Of a stretch of 64,000 bases of DNA, positions 44,498 to 54,756 are shown one piece after another. The position numbers and the translations under genes are program-made. The stretch covers positions 104,770 to 168,769 of the forward strand of contig QCBO01000002.1 in the NCBI GenBank assembly GCA_003279105.1. Reading direction: 5' to 3'. The first letter of the stretch is position 1; each line of letters starts with the position of its first letter. The DNA comes from Prochlorococcus sp. AG-347-I19. Its GTDB lineage: Bacteria > Cyanobacteriota > Cyanobacteriia > PCC-6307 > Cyanobiaceae. The notes beneath the pieces were generated by a model. The model made no database searches, was not told the DNA's origin, and worked only from the letters and a program-made list of their open reading frames with translations.

Positions 44498-46669
44498 ATG
44501 ACTTTTAATCATCTGGTACTAATTGGAGGAGGACACTCAAATGTTTCTTTATTGAAGAAATGGTTAATGTTTCCGAAATTAATGCCAGAAATTCCTGTTT
44601 CAATTATATCTAGAGATTCTCATTTGGTTTATTCGGCTATATTCCCATCAGTGATTTCAAAATCAACCACTTTAGAAGAGAGTTTAATTGATATAAAATC
44701 TTTAGCAAAAAATGCAAAAGTATCTTTTATAGAAGAAGAAGTAAAGGATATTGATTTCAATTTAAATAAAATTGTTTTAAGTAATAGACCTTCAGTTAAT
44801 TATTCGAAGTTGGTGCTTAATTATGGAAGTCAAACAATAATTCCAAAAGAATTTGAATCACTAGTTAAAAATCGAAATGCTTTTTCAATTAAACCTTTTT
44901 TAAGGGCTTATGACTCAATACTAAAAGAGGATATTTTTGATTCAGTTAATGAACTTCCATTTGTAATTGTTGGGAGTGGCCTTGCTGCAATTGAAGTATC
45001 ATATGCTTTGAGAAAAAGATGGGGTAATAGACCTTTAAAACTATTGTGTGATTCAAGAAAAATTAATAATAGAATCCTTAAAAGTTTATGGAATTCCGAT
45101 ATTGATTTAGTTGAAAAACTTAATTTTGATTATGGCAAGATTCTTTTATGTACTGGAAATACATCTCCGTCATGGGTACAAAAAAAATTATTAGATTCGG
45201 ATTCTTATGGCAGAATAATTACAAATCAGAATTTGCAGATAAAAAGTTTCTCTGGAATATTTGCTGTCGGTGATTGCGCAGTTGTAGGTTCAGCAAAAAG
45301 ATCAGCATCGGGAGTTTTTGCAGTAAAAGTTGTAAATACATTAGTACAAAATCTAAAAAAAGATATAGAAGGGAAATCATTAAAAAAGTGGTTTCCTCAA
45401 AAGGTTGGATTGCAAATAGTAAATACATTTCCAAGCCATCATCCAAAGGCTTTCGCTATCTATCGCAATTTTGTTTTCGGCCCTTCTTTTATTTTCTGGA
45501 TTTTAAAGCATAAAATTGATCTCAACTTTATTAAAAAGTTCAGATCAAAAAGTCTAATTATGAAAAGTAGTGAAAAAAATACTTCATTGAATGATTGCAG
45601 AGGATGTGCAGCTAAAATTCCTCAGTTTGTTTTGAATAAATCATTAATAAATTCTAATTTAAATTCTTTTGCCTCATCACCTGAAGATTCAGTTGAGATA
45701 TATCAAAATGGTCAAGATATTATCTTGCAAAGTGTAGATGGATTTCCTGCTTTGGTAAGTGATCCTTGGCTTAATGCAAAAATTACTACTTTGCATGCTT
45801 GCTCAGATTTGTGGGCATGCGGAGCAAAACTTTCATCCGCGCAGGCTTTAATTTCATTACCAAAGGTTGAAAGGGAATTTCAGAGTTACCTCTTTTCTCA
45901 ATCACTGCAAGGTATTAAATCAACAGTTGAGGATCATGGAGGTGAATTACTTGGAGGCCATACTTTCGAGGCAAGAAGTTTAGTAAATAAACCTTATTCA
46001 TTAGGAATAGATATTTCTTTAACAGTTCAAGGTATTTTAAAAAATGGAGCAAAACCATGGCTTAAATCTGGAATGAATATTGGAGATATTCTCATGATGT
46101 CTAGACCTCTTGGCGTTGGGATTTACTTTGCTGGTCAAATGCAAAATATTAATATGCTAGGTAGTTCTTCTGAAGTAATTAATAATTTAGGAAAGAGTCA
46201 GCAATATTTGATCGATGAAATTTATCTTTTTCAAAATCAATTTAAAGAATCATTAGTCAATGCTGCGACTGACATTACTGGATATGGATTTATTGGACAT
46301 CTTAAAGAAATGGTTGAATCATCTAATTTATATAGGCAAAGCAATAATCTTGAGCCGCTAAAAGTTTTATTAGATTTATTTGCATTTAAAGCTTATCCTG
46401 GAGTATTTGATTTAATAAGAAAAGCTGTTAAAAGTACTTTGTTTGAATCTAATAAAGAAATTTTTGACAAAATTTATAAAGTAAATAAGCAAAAAAGAAT
46501 AATTAATTTTTTAAACGGAAATTCATTAGATCAAGAGACTTTTAACGAGAGAATATCATTACTATTAGATCCTCAAACATGTGGCCCCTTATTGATTAGT
46601 TGCAATCGTAAATATGAAAATGTTCTAAAGGATAAATGGTACAAGGTTGGAGAGGTTGTAAAAATGTAA
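44498..46669 (+). CDS. selD: Fusion of FAD/NAD(P)-dependent oxidoreductase domain with selenide, water dikinase (SelD)
   Basis: N-terminal LIGGGHSNVSLLKKW...FAVGDCAVVG; C-terminal SelD with NDCRGCAAKIPQ, LHACSDLWACGAKLSSAQAL, DITGYGFIGHLKEM, LLDPQTCGPLLIS. Confidence 0.93.
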   Translation: MTFNHLVLIGGGHSNVSLLKKWLMFPKLMPEIPVSIISRDSHLVYSAIFPSVISKSTTLEESLIDIKSLAKNAKVSFIEEEVKDIDFNLNKIVLSNRPSVNYSKLVLNYGSQTIIPKEFESLVKNRNAFSIKPFLRAYDSILKEDIFDSVNELPFVIVGSGLAAIEVSYALRKRWGNRPLKLLCDSRKINNRILKSLWNSDIDLVEKLNFDYGKILLCTGNTSPSWVQKKLLDSDSYGRIITNQNLQIKSFSGIFAVGDCAVVGSAKRSASGVFAVKVVNTLVQNLKKDIEGKSLKKWFPQKVGLQIVNTFPSHHPKAFAIYRNFVFGPSFIFWILKHKIDLNFIKKFRSKSLIMKSSEKNTSLNDCRGCAAKIPQFVLNKSLINSNLNSFASSPEDSVEIYQNGQDIILQSVDGFPALVSDPWLNAKITTLHACSDLWACGAKLSSAQALISLPKVEREFQSYLFSQSLQGIKSTVEDHGGELLGGHTFEARSLVNKPYSLGIDISLTVQGILKNGAKPWLKSGMNIGDILMMSRPLGVGIYFAGQMQNINMLGSSSEVINNLGKSQQYLIDEIYLFQNQFKESLVNAATDITGYGFIGHLKEMVESSNLYRQSNNLEPLKVLLDLFAFKAYPGVFDLIRKAVKSTLFESNKEIFDKIYKVNKQKRIINFLNGNSLDQETFNERISLLLDPQTCGPLLISCNRKYENVLKDKWYKVGEVVKM

Positions 46670-47917
46670 TTAATTTCTATTTAATTTGTCAATTTCCAAA
46701 TATCTTAATCTTTTGATTTCCTTTCCCATCTCCTTCCCTGGATCCCATCCTTCTTTTTTTAATGTTTCCCCATCTTTTTTTGATTTTATGAATTTGTAAA
46801 TAAATAACCACTTAAACAATTTACGCCAGTGTGGTCCTCCATCACAAATTAATAATTTGATTGTCTCATCATTAAGGTTTCTCTCCTCAATAAATTCTGT
46901 CCAACTTGATGGAGAAAAATGATTGAAATTTTTTTGGTTTGTATTTAATATCTTTTTGATATTTATATAATCTTCCAATATTTTTATCTCACTATTATTT
47001 ACCAAAAATCTTTGACATGTTTTTTCTAAATCTTCTGAATCTTTTAGTAAATAAAGCATATGATTTCCCTTTAACTTCTTAATCCAATTTAGTCCTCTTA
47101 AAAATCTTTTATCGACTTTAATATTTTCATTTAAGATTGAGATAATTTGCCATTTATGAATTATCGAAATCACATTAGTCAAATTATCGTGTTTGCATAT
47201 TTCAGCTAGTTCCATCCTTATTCGTATGCCTAGTGCAGGGGGGTAAATCATTTTCTGATGAGTTTCTGAACTTTTCCATGGCCATTGTCTCACTGTTTCT
47301 TGAGATTGTTTGAGGGAATCATTTGAAATATTGAAATCTAATCTTGAAGCATATTTTGCACATCTAATTAATCTACTTGGATCATCTGAAATGCTATCAC
47401 TGTGAAGTAAGTCCAATCTTTTACTTTTTATATCAGAAATTCCGCCATAAAGATCATAAATTTTCCTTGTCGAGACCTCGAAGGCTATTGAATTTATAGT
47501 GAAATCTCTCCTCTTAAGATCTTCCTCAATAGTACTTTTATTTACTGTAGGATTTAAGCCTGGAGCAGAATAAATTTCTTCTCTTGCAGAAGCAATATCA
47601 ATTTTATAGTCATTAATATTAATTTCTACAGTGTTGTATAAATTAAATTCCTTGATTAAACATAATTCTACATTTACAATATTTTTTTTTATAAATTTTG
47701 CAAGCGAAATAGATGATCCTTCAATAACAAGATCAATATCTACAGGTTTAGAAAACGATTTTTTGTGGAATTTACTAATTAATAAATCTCTTAAATAACC
47801 GCCAACAAATGCTACTTTAGTATTTTTATTAGATTCTATGTATTTAGCAATAAGGTTATACAGATTAAATGGAGTTTTGATTAATTCCCCTTGGATGTAA
47901 TCAGAGATATCGTTCAT
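46670..47917 (-). CDS. CCA tRNA nucleotidyltransferase/poly(A) polymerase family
   Basis: VAFVGGYLRDLLI, DIDLVIEG, RRDFTINSIAFEV, DPSRLIRCAKYASRL. Confidence 0.93.
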   Translation of the reverse strand: MNDISDYIQGELIKTPFNLYNLIAKYIESNKNTKVAFVGGYLRDLLISKFHKKSFSKPVDIDLVIEGSSISLAKFIKKNIVNVELCLIKEFNLYNTVEININDYKIDIASAREEIYSAPGLNPTVNKSTIEEDLKRRDFTINSIAFEVSTRKIYDLYGGISDIKSKRLDLLHSDSISDDPSRLIRCAKYASRLDFNISNDSLKQSQETVRQWPWKSSETHQKMIYPPALGIRIRMELAEICKHDNLTNVISIIHKWQIISILNENIKVDKRFLRGLNWIKKLKGNHMLYLLKDSEDLEKTCQRFLVNNSEIKILEDYINIKKILNTNQKNFNHFSPSSWTEFIEERNLNDETIKLLICDGGPHWRKLFKWLFIYKFIKSKKDGETLKKEGWDPGKEMGKEIKRLRYLEIDKLNRN

Positions 47918-47922
47918 GAGTT

Positions 47923-50331
47923 TTAACTTACATAACGAATTGGAGCTAATCTGGGATCTAGAATTTTACTTCCTTTATCACCAAATTTTACTGCTAAAGA
48001 TATTTTTTCCCCACTCCCAAAAATATGTATGATTTCACCTTTGCCAAACTTCGAGTGAATTAGCATATCTCCAACTATCCAGCTTTTCCCTTTACTGGGA
48101 CCTGAATATAATTTCCTTACTGCATTTATTGGTTTGTTAACAAATTCATTTGAATTATTTCGATCAACTCTGGTTAAACGATCAAGATGCCAATCTCTTC
48201 TAATTGAAGCACCACCAGTTTGTGGTAATTCGCCATTCATTAAATCTTCAGGTATTTCCGAAAGAAATATTGAAGGAATTGTTGCTTCGCGCATGCCACC
48301 CCATAATCTTCTTTCTCTGGCATGACTTAAGAAAACTCTTTCTTTAGCTCTAGTAATACCTACATAGCATAATCTTCTTTCCTCTTCAAGAAGTGAGGGA
48401 GTATCTAATGATCTATGGCTAGGGAAGAGACCTTGTTCTAGCCCAGTGATAAAAACATTTTGAAATTCTAAACCTTTACTATTATGCAGAGTCATGAGAG
48501 TTACAGAGTTAGGATTATTTTTCTTCGCATCATTATCAGTTGTTAAGGCTGCTGTGGAAAGAAATCCCTCTACATCTCCACTTTCTGTTTCTTCTTCATA
48601 TTGAGTAGCTGCATTAATTAGTTCCTGTAAATTATTTCTTCTATCTTCAGATTCTTCAGTCCCACTAGAGAGCAAGTCACTTAAATAGCCACTTTTTTCT
48701 AATATGAGTTGTAGTAGTTGAGCGGGACCTGAATTTTCTAGGTAACACAGCAGATCATTCATAATTTCAGTAAATTTATTAATTCCTTTTGATGATCGGC
48801 CTATTGTTTCTACAAGACTTTGCTTATCATTAAGAACCTCCCATAATGGGATATTTAACCTATTAGATAGTTCATTAAGTTTTTGAATAGTAGTCTTACC
48901 AATCCCTCTTCTAGGAACATTTATGATTCGTAAAAGACTAACGTTATCTGAAGAATTAACCAGAACTTTCAAATATGCTATTACATCTTTAATTTCTCTT
49001 CTATCATAAAAACGCAATCCTCCAAAAATTGTATAAGGAATGCGCCACCTCACAAGTGATTCTTCTAATACTCTCGACTGAGCTCTGGTCCGATATAAAA
49101 TTGCAAAATTTTTCCAAATTGGGTTTTGATTATAGTTATTGAGTGATTTAATTTTATTGGTAATTGCTTCTGCCTCGGAAATTTCATCATCACAGCTGAG
49201 TAACGTTATAAGGTCCCCTTTTTCTTTAGTAGCCTTTAAAACTTTGTCAATTCTTTCAGAGTTGTTTTCAATTAGTGAGTTTGCAGCATCAAGGATATTG
49301 GAAGATGACCTATAATTTTCTTCTAATTTAATTAAAGATGATTTTGTATCGTCGTTGATTGAAGTTTTAAAATCTTCTTGAAAACCAATTAAAATTCTGA
49401 AGTCAGCTGCTCTGAAACTATAAATACTTTGATCAGCATCTCCAACTACAAAAATTGATCGATCTTCCCAATTGAAGAAATTTTTTGGTTCAGTATTTCC
49501 AGCCGTAATTAATTTAATAAGTTCATATTGTGTTCTATTTGTATCTTGATATTCGTCAACTAATATATGTTTAAATCTTTTGTGCCAGTAATTTCTAACT
49601 ATATCATTTTGTCTCAATAAGAAAACAGGCAAAAGTAGAAGATCATCAAAGTCTAAAGAATTATTTTTTGAGAGCGCAATCCTATATCTTTTGTAGGCCT
49701 CTGCAACTGTTTTATCAAAATTATTATCTGCTTTTTCTAAAAGATCATTAGAAGTTAAGCATTGATTTTTAGCATTACTTATTAATCTTTTAATCTTTTT
49801 GGGATCATATCTTTTTGGGTCAAGATTCATATCTTGAATGATAATTTCTTTTACTAATGTTTGAGAATCTGTTTCATCATAAATTGAAAATTGTCTTGTC
49901 CATTTTAGGCCTTCTGGATCAGTATATTTTTCAATATCGTATCTCAGAAGTCTTGAAAATAAGGAATGGAAAGTACCGATCCAAAGGTTCTGAAGCCTCT
50001 CTTGGTTAATGTTTGTTCTTAATTGATTTTGATCAATTTCTTTGAGAGTTGTCCAAGGCTGACCAAATTGATTAAAAGCTAATTCTTGGGCTAAAAGAAC
50101 CTCTAATCTTGCTTTCATTTCTTTAGCAGCTTTGTTAGTGAAAGTGACTGCGAGAATGTTATAGGGATCTATAGAGTTACCCTCAATAAGATTTGCAATT
50201 CTGTGTGTAAGAGCTTTAGTTTTCCCGCTACCTGCACCTGCTACAACTAATAGTGGTCCATAAACATGTTTGACTGCTTGAAGTTGTTGATTATTTAGAG
50301 ACTTAAAAAGGAAATTGTTGGTTTGAGTCAC
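47923..50331 (-). CDS. UvrD/PcrA-type ATP-dependent DNA helicase
   Basis: VAGAGSGKTKALTHRI, VDEYQDTNRTQYELI, VGDADQSIYSFRAAD, TLMTLHNSKGLEF, LCYVGITRAKERVFLS. Confidence 0.97.
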   Translation of the reverse strand: MTQTNNFLFKSLNNQQLQAVKHVYGPLLVVAGAGSGKTKALTHRIANLIEGNSIDPYNILAVTFTNKAAKEMKARLEVLLAQELAFNQFGQPWTTLKEIDQNQLRTNINQERLQNLWIGTFHSLFSRLLRYDIEKYTDPEGLKWTRQFSIYDETDSQTLVKEIIIQDMNLDPKRYDPKKIKRLISNAKNQCLTSNDLLEKADNNFDKTVAEAYKRYRIALSKNNSLDFDDLLLLPVFLLRQNDIVRNYWHKRFKHILVDEYQDTNRTQYELIKLITAGNTEPKNFFNWEDRSIFVVGDADQSIYSFRAADFRILIGFQEDFKTSINDDTKSSLIKLEENYRSSSNILDAANSLIENNSERIDKVLKATKEKGDLITLLSCDDEISEAEAITNKIKSLNNYNQNPIWKNFAILYRTRAQSRVLEESLVRWRIPYTIFGGLRFYDRREIKDVIAYLKVLVNSSDNVSLLRIINVPRRGIGKTTIQKLNELSNRLNIPLWEVLNDKQSLVETIGRSSKGINKFTEIMNDLLCYLENSGPAQLLQLILEKSGYLSDLLSSGTEESEDRRNNLQELINAATQYEEETESGDVEGFLSTAALTTDNDAKKNNPNSVTLMTLHNSKGLEFQNVFITGLEQGLFPSHRSLDTPSLLEEERRLCYVGITRAKERVFLSHARERRLWGGMREATIPSIFLSEIPEDLMNGELPQTGGASIRRDWHLDRLTRVDRNNSNEFVNKPINAVRKLYSGPSKGKSWIVGDMLIHSKFGKGEIIHIFGSGEKISLAVKFGDKGSKILDPRLAPIRYVS

Positions 50332-50353
50332 TTTTGGAAGGGTTTTTCAAAAA

Positions 50354-50560
50354 TCAGACTTTACTATGAGATTCAGATTCAGTTTCTAGATCTTCTAAAG
50401 CTTTTTTTAAATTTATAAGTTCATTATTGTTATTAATTATTTCTTCAAATTTATTTTGAGGCATCTTTAATTTCATACTTCTATCTAGAATTTCTTTTTC
50501 CAATCTTTTTTTATATGAGGAAATAAGTTTTTTTGATATTTTTAAATCCTGTTGATCCAA
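50354..50560 (-). CDS. Small hypothetical protein
   Basis: 68-aa charged, helix-rich ORF between the helicase and cpeB. Confidence 0.55.
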   Translation of the reverse strand: MDQQDLKISKKLISSYKKRLEKEILDRSMKLKMPQNKFEEIINNNNELINLKKALEDLETESESHSKV

Positions 50561-50738
50561 AACTTTTTTTAAAATGTAATTTTATATTAGCGGAAAAAAA
50601 TTTTTTATTTGAATTATTTCAACTATCACTTTGGAATGAAGTTATTAATTAAGAAGCGTTGCGTTAAGTTTGAAATTGTATTGTTTTTACTAGCTTTGTA
50701 TTATTCTTAAGATCGGTCTTTAAATTTTTACTTCAGTA

Positions 50739-51251
50739 ATGTCAGTTTCAAAGAATAATCAACTATTGCCAGCCGATAAGAAATTAAATGATTTAAGCAA
50801 TATAAAAGAATTTATTAATAGTGCAAACTCAAGATTAGATGCAATAACCTCAATAACCAACAATTCACATGCAATCGCAGCAGACGCTGTAACAGCAATG
50901 ATTTGCGAAAATCAAGATTCACTTAATTCAAAAATATCTTTAAATACAACTAACAAAATGTCCGTTTGTTTAAGAGATGGAGAAATAATCCTAAGGATTG
51001 TTGCTTATCTTTTAATTTCTAATGATGAATCAGTTTTAGAAAAAAGTTGTTTGAAGGATCTTAAAAATACTTATCTTGCTCTTGGGGTACCTTTAAGAAA
51101 TGCAAGAAGGGTTTTTCAATTAATGCGAGATGCAACTATCTCTGATTTGAATTCAACAGTTAATAATATGCGTGGAAACAAAGGTTTTCTTCCTGAATTA
51201 ATATCTGAAACAAAATTTCAATTTGAAAGGATAATTAATCTTTTAAACTAG
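50739..51251 (+). CDS. cpeB: Divergent phycoerythrin beta subunit (Prochlorococcus HL-type remnant)
   Basis: Phycobiliprotein [24 protein letters not shown] (beta-82 Cys) and [12 protein letters not shown]; no cpeA in the window. Confidence 0.9.
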   Translation: MSVSKNNQLLPADKKLNDLSNIKEFINSANSRLDAITSITNNSHAIAADAVTAMICENQDSLNSKISLNTTNKMSVCLRDGEIILRIVAYLLISNDESVLEKSCLKDLKNTYLALGVPLRNARRVFQLMRDATISDLNSTVNNMRGNKGFLPELISETKFQFERIINLLN

Positions 51252-51786
51252 CTAAATTCCTTATCTCTGAAGTATGTGAAGTCTGTATAACTGAGTTATT
51301 TTCCAGATTTCTAATAGTAGAAAATCTGGATCTTACATGAGTGGATAAAAAGGAAATTCTTTCTTCGGAAACTGTTGATTTATATATAGTTTTAATGTGT
51401 AAATTATTTTGTTCATCAACAAAATAATTGGATGATGAAATAAAGGATTCTGTATAACCTTTATTTTTTAAAACAATTCCTGAATTTTCATCTTTGGGTA
51501 AAAAAATCAGAATAGTTTCATCTCCCTCACTGATATCATCATTGTCCCAATCACTAATAGCTTGCCAGTTTATAGAAATGGCTATGCTCTCTAGGTTTAA
51601 ACTGAATTTATAATTTTTAAAAATTTCAACGACATTTTTATTTTTTTTGTTGATATGTTTTATATATATTTTACTAGTTGAGTTTTCAAATTCCTGAAAA
51701 GCTAAGGTGTGAGTACTTCTAATAGATTTCCACTCTCCTATACTTTTATCAATGAATTGATTAATTATTGTTAGATTCTTCGTCAA
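51235..51786 (-). CDS. cpeS: CpeS/CpcS-type phycobiliprotein lyase family protein
   Basis: [55 protein letters not shown]; convergent with cpeB. Confidence 0.82.
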   Translation of the reverse strand: MTKNLTIINQFIDKSIGEWKSIRSTHTLAFQEFENSTSKIYIKHINKKNKNVVEIFKNYKFSLNLESIAISINWQAISDWDNDDISEGDETILIFLPKDENSGIVLKNKGYTESFISSSNYFVDEQNNLHIKTIYKSTVSEERISFLSTHVRSRFSTIRNLENNSVIQTSHTSEIRNLASLKD

Positions 51787-51940
51787 GTTTATCTTCTACG
51801 GAATGATTTTCTGCTTTTTGTATCATTCTTACCATTGAATCCACCATTAATCTCTTTGCAGAAGTTACTTTTAACCCAGAAGGAGTAGTTGATATTTGTT
51901 CTCCAGGGCGATCATATGAAGTTGGTCTAAATGGAGTCAT
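51761..51940 (-). CDS. 59-aa conserved-looking small protein overlapping the start of the cpeS-like gene
   Basis: Read by hand: [59 protein letters not shown]; 3' end overlaps cpeS by 26 nt in another frame. Confidence 0.75.
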   Translation of the reverse strand: MTPFRPTSYDRPGEQISTTPSGLKVTSAKRLMVDSMVRMIQKAENHSVEDKLDEESNNN

Positions 51941-52057
51941 CTAATAACTATAAAAATTAATCGATTTCTATTCTTGCATGAATCATTATTTATATAGTTA
52001 TTGTTTGCGAAAATGTCATATCTTTCGTCTTTGATTACAGAATTTTCAACTTTTTTG

Positions 52058-52693
52058 TTATTTAGGCATTTTATTTTTTGCCAACCCTGAAATAGTCGCT
52101 AAAGCAAACATTCCCAATAGAGCAATCCCTAGAAATAATCCTGCTCCCTGGCTAACTCCAGCTCCTACTGCTACTAGTATAGAGTCACTTATTAGAAGAC
52201 TTATTAATAATGCAGGAGTAAATATTTTCCAGCGAGTTCCTCCAATACCAATTGCGTAGCTTAGAAAATCAAAAAGGCCAGTCATTAGTAGACCTGTCAT
52301 AAGAAAGAAATTTTCTTCTAACTGGTTTTGATTAAAACTTTCAATCTTTTGCATTGCTTTCGGCCCTACTAAATTACGTACAGGAACCCGACCATAATTT
52401 CTTGCGATAAAGAAAGCAGCTTGGCAAAAAACGATATCAGAAAAGATTATTGTCATGTAACCTTTTTGAAATCCTAGTAATGAACCAGCTAGCAGAGAAT
52501 AAGCTGAACTTGGAAGAGCAGGTAAAATAATACTTACTCCTCTGAGTATGAATATTCCAAAAGGAGCCCAAATCCCCATACTATCTATTTTGTTCCTTAG
52601 AGGTTCAATCCCATAATTTTGGATTAAATAAATCAATACTACAAATATTGCTATAAAAAAAACTACTGAGAAAAATTTCTGTATTTTATTCAT
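52058..52693 (-). CDS. TVP38/TMEM64 (DedA-like, SNARE-associated) family membrane protein
   Basis: Polytopic; RGVSIILPALPSSAYSLLAGSLLGFQKGYMTIIFSDI and FLMTGLLMTGLFDFLSYAIGIG. Confidence 0.87.
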   Translation of the reverse strand: MNKIQKFFSVVFFIAIFVVLIYLIQNYGIEPLRNKIDSMGIWAPFGIFILRGVSIILPALPSSAYSLLAGSLLGFQKGYMTIIFSDIVFCQAAFFIARNYGRVPVRNLVGPKAMQKIESFNQNQLEENFFLMTGLLMTGLFDFLSYAIGIGGTRWKIFTPALLISLLISDSILVAVGAGVSQGAGLFLGIALLGMFALATISGLAKNKMPK

Positions 52694-52839
52694 TATTTTT
52701 CTAATAAATTTATTGGAAGTAAATTCTTAATTTAATATTTGATTCTATCTATAATAGAAATACTAATCAATAAAAATTTTTACAAATTTTTAATTTTATA
52801 TTTCCTGCTAATAAAAGTATTTGTATTCCATAAGTAGTT

Positions 52840-53259
52840 ATGATTAATTCTAAGAAAAAAGTTAATTCAATATTTTTTAGAAATATCATTAATCTAGTCC
52901 TTTCGATTATCTTTTTCTTTTATATTTCAATAAAAAAATCAGAAGCTTTGCCTCATGAATGGGTTGGAGTCCCTAAAAGTGAATACGGAGAGCAGTTATG
53001 GGATAGGCAAAGTATAAAAAGGAATGAGGATGGTTCTGTAAGAGTATTGAGTAAATTTATTCCCAAAACAAAAAGTGAAATTACTAAGGATATTCTCTAT
53101 ACAATGGATATAAATTGTTTTGAAAAATCATTTAGAGATGTTGATGTCTCAATAGATGAATCAAATAGTAATTTTAATGATTTAGCTAATTGGCAAGATC
53201 CAGATGGAGATAAACTGATTTTGGGTGTTATTGGTCAAGTCTGCAGAGTTGAAAACTAA
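52840..53259 (+). CDS. Secreted hypothetical protein
   Basis: 139 aa with N-terminal hydrophobic signal segment; two Cys in the mature part. Confidence 0.7.
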   Translation: MINSKKKVNSIFFRNIINLVLSIIFFFYISIKKSEALPHEWVGVPKSEYGEQLWDRQSIKRNEDGSVRVLSKFIPKTKSEITKDILYTMDINCFEKSFRDVDVSIDESNSNFNDLANWQDPDGDKLILGVIGQVCRVEN

Positions 53260-53319
53260 AAATTTTAAGTTATAAAAAAAATACGAAAAAATAACGAGTT
53301 CTCAATGATTTGAAAGTAT

Positions 53320-53344
53320 AAAACCCTGTCTAAGACAGGGTTTT
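53320..53344. terminator. Hairpin terminator between 52840 gene (+) and tRNA-Phe (-)
   Basis: AAAACCCTGTC-TAA-GACAGGGTTTT, 11-bp perfect stem usable in both directions. Confidence 0.85.
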
Positions 53345-53349
53345 AAAGG

Positions 53350-53422
53350 TGCCAGGACCCAGATTTGAACTGGGGACACGGCGATTTTCAGTCGCCTGCT
53401 CTACCAACTGAGCTATCCCGGC
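53350..53422 (-). tRNA. tRNA-Phe (GAA)
   Basis: Minus strand GCCGGGATAGCTCAGTTGGTAGAGCAGGCGACTGAAAATCGCCGTGTCCCCAGTTCAAATCTGGGTCCTGGC; anticodon GAA. Confidence 0.96.
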
Positions 53423-53514
53423 TCTAACCTATATACTCTAAATTAAGATGTGTAGTTTGTGAAACCCTTTTAATTAAAAATTTTATATCTTCATCTAATA
53501 TCCAAAAAAAACTT

Positions 53515-54744
53515 TTATTTTGAGTTAATCGCTAACAATGCAGTACCAAATGAAGTTGTTTTTTTACATGAAACTATTGGTATATTGATAATTTGTTCTC
53601 TTATTTTTCTCCACTGAGGGTTTTTTGAACCTCCGCCAATAGTAATAATTTTTTTTGGAAGTGAACCTGTTAGTTCACCTAGTCTTTCCCATCCTTTCAA
53701 TTCGATCTTAGCTAGACCCTCGAATAATGCATGTAGATAAAGTGAGTCGCTTACAGGCCTTGGACCGAGTATCGGCTTTAAATTAGAATCATTAACGGGA
53801 AATCTCTCTCCTTTACTATTAAGAGGTAAAAGATTTAAAGAAGTGGTTTTCGATGGATTTATTTGTCGACTGAGCTCCTTTATTTCTAAATCAGAGAAGA
53901 ACTGAGACAAGATACCACATCCTGCGTTTGATGCCCCTCCACATATCCAATCGCCGTTTACTATGTGGTTTGTAATTCCCTGTTTTTTTATTGGGTTATC
54001 AATTATTTTCTTAACTACAATAGTTGTTCCTAAAACTGTGAGACCATCTTCTTTACCTAAACCTGCAGCTATTACACTTGCATTAGAGTCAGTGGTGCCT
54101 GAGATTAATATTAATTTCTTATTCAAGTTAAATCTCTCTGCAAAATCAAAATTCACTTGTCCAATAATTTTTCCACTTTTTATTATTTGAGGTAAGCATT
54201 TATGCCATGAAGTATTGAGATAGCTTTTTGGCCATGATTCTTTTTTAAGATCCCAACCAAGTTTTAGATTATTACCCTCTTCTCCATGCGTCCAATCTTT
54301 TAAAAACCAACCAGTGATCCAATCAGATTGATGTCGTAGAAGTATATTTGTCCCATATTTATCTATTAGTTTTAATGCTTTAGCAAGACTACTGTAGGGA
54401 GTTCGCAGATAATCTTCTCCAGAAGTTAATGATTCAAGAAGGATCTTATGTTCATGACATGCTTGGTCATAAGATATTGCTTCTCCTATCGGCTCTCCTT
54501 GCAAATTTGATGCTATTAAAGTCCCTGAGGTGCCGGAGATAGCCAATTTATTAAGGTTAATTTTTACCTCAATAGGTAAATTAACTAAGAGATTTTCACA
54601 AGAATTGGTCCAAGAATTTGGATTTTTAATGCTGTATGAATAAGGGACTGAATTTGAATATACTAACTTCTTATCAAGATTAATTATTGATATTCTTGCA
54701 CCACTAGTTCCAAAATCTAACCCTCCATAAAAATTATCAGGCAT
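53515..54744 (-). CDS. FGGY-family carbohydrate kinase (xylulose/ribulose kinase-like)
   Basis: GGLDFGTSGARISII, LAISGTSGTLIAS, ISGTTDSNASVIAAG, ITIGGGSKNPQWRKIR. Confidence 0.92.
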   Translation of the reverse strand: MPDNFYGGLDFGTSGARISIINLDKKLVYSNSVPYSYSIKNPNSWTNSCENLLVNLPIEVKINLNKLAISGTSGTLIASNLQGEPIGEAISYDQACHEHKILLESLTSGEDYLRTPYSSLAKALKLIDKYGTNILLRHQSDWITGWFLKDWTHGEEGNNLKLGWDLKKESWPKSYLNTSWHKCLPQIIKSGKIIGQVNFDFAERFNLNKKLILISGTTDSNASVIAAGLGKEDGLTVLGTTIVVKKIIDNPIKKQGITNHIVNGDWICGGASNAGCGILSQFFSDLEIKELSRQINPSKTTSLNLLPLNSKGERFPVNDSNLKPILGPRPVSDSLYLHALFEGLAKIELKGWERLGELTGSLPKKIITIGGGSKNPQWRKIREQIINIPIVSCKKTTSFGTALLAINSK

Positions 54745-54756
54745 AGAAAAAATATC

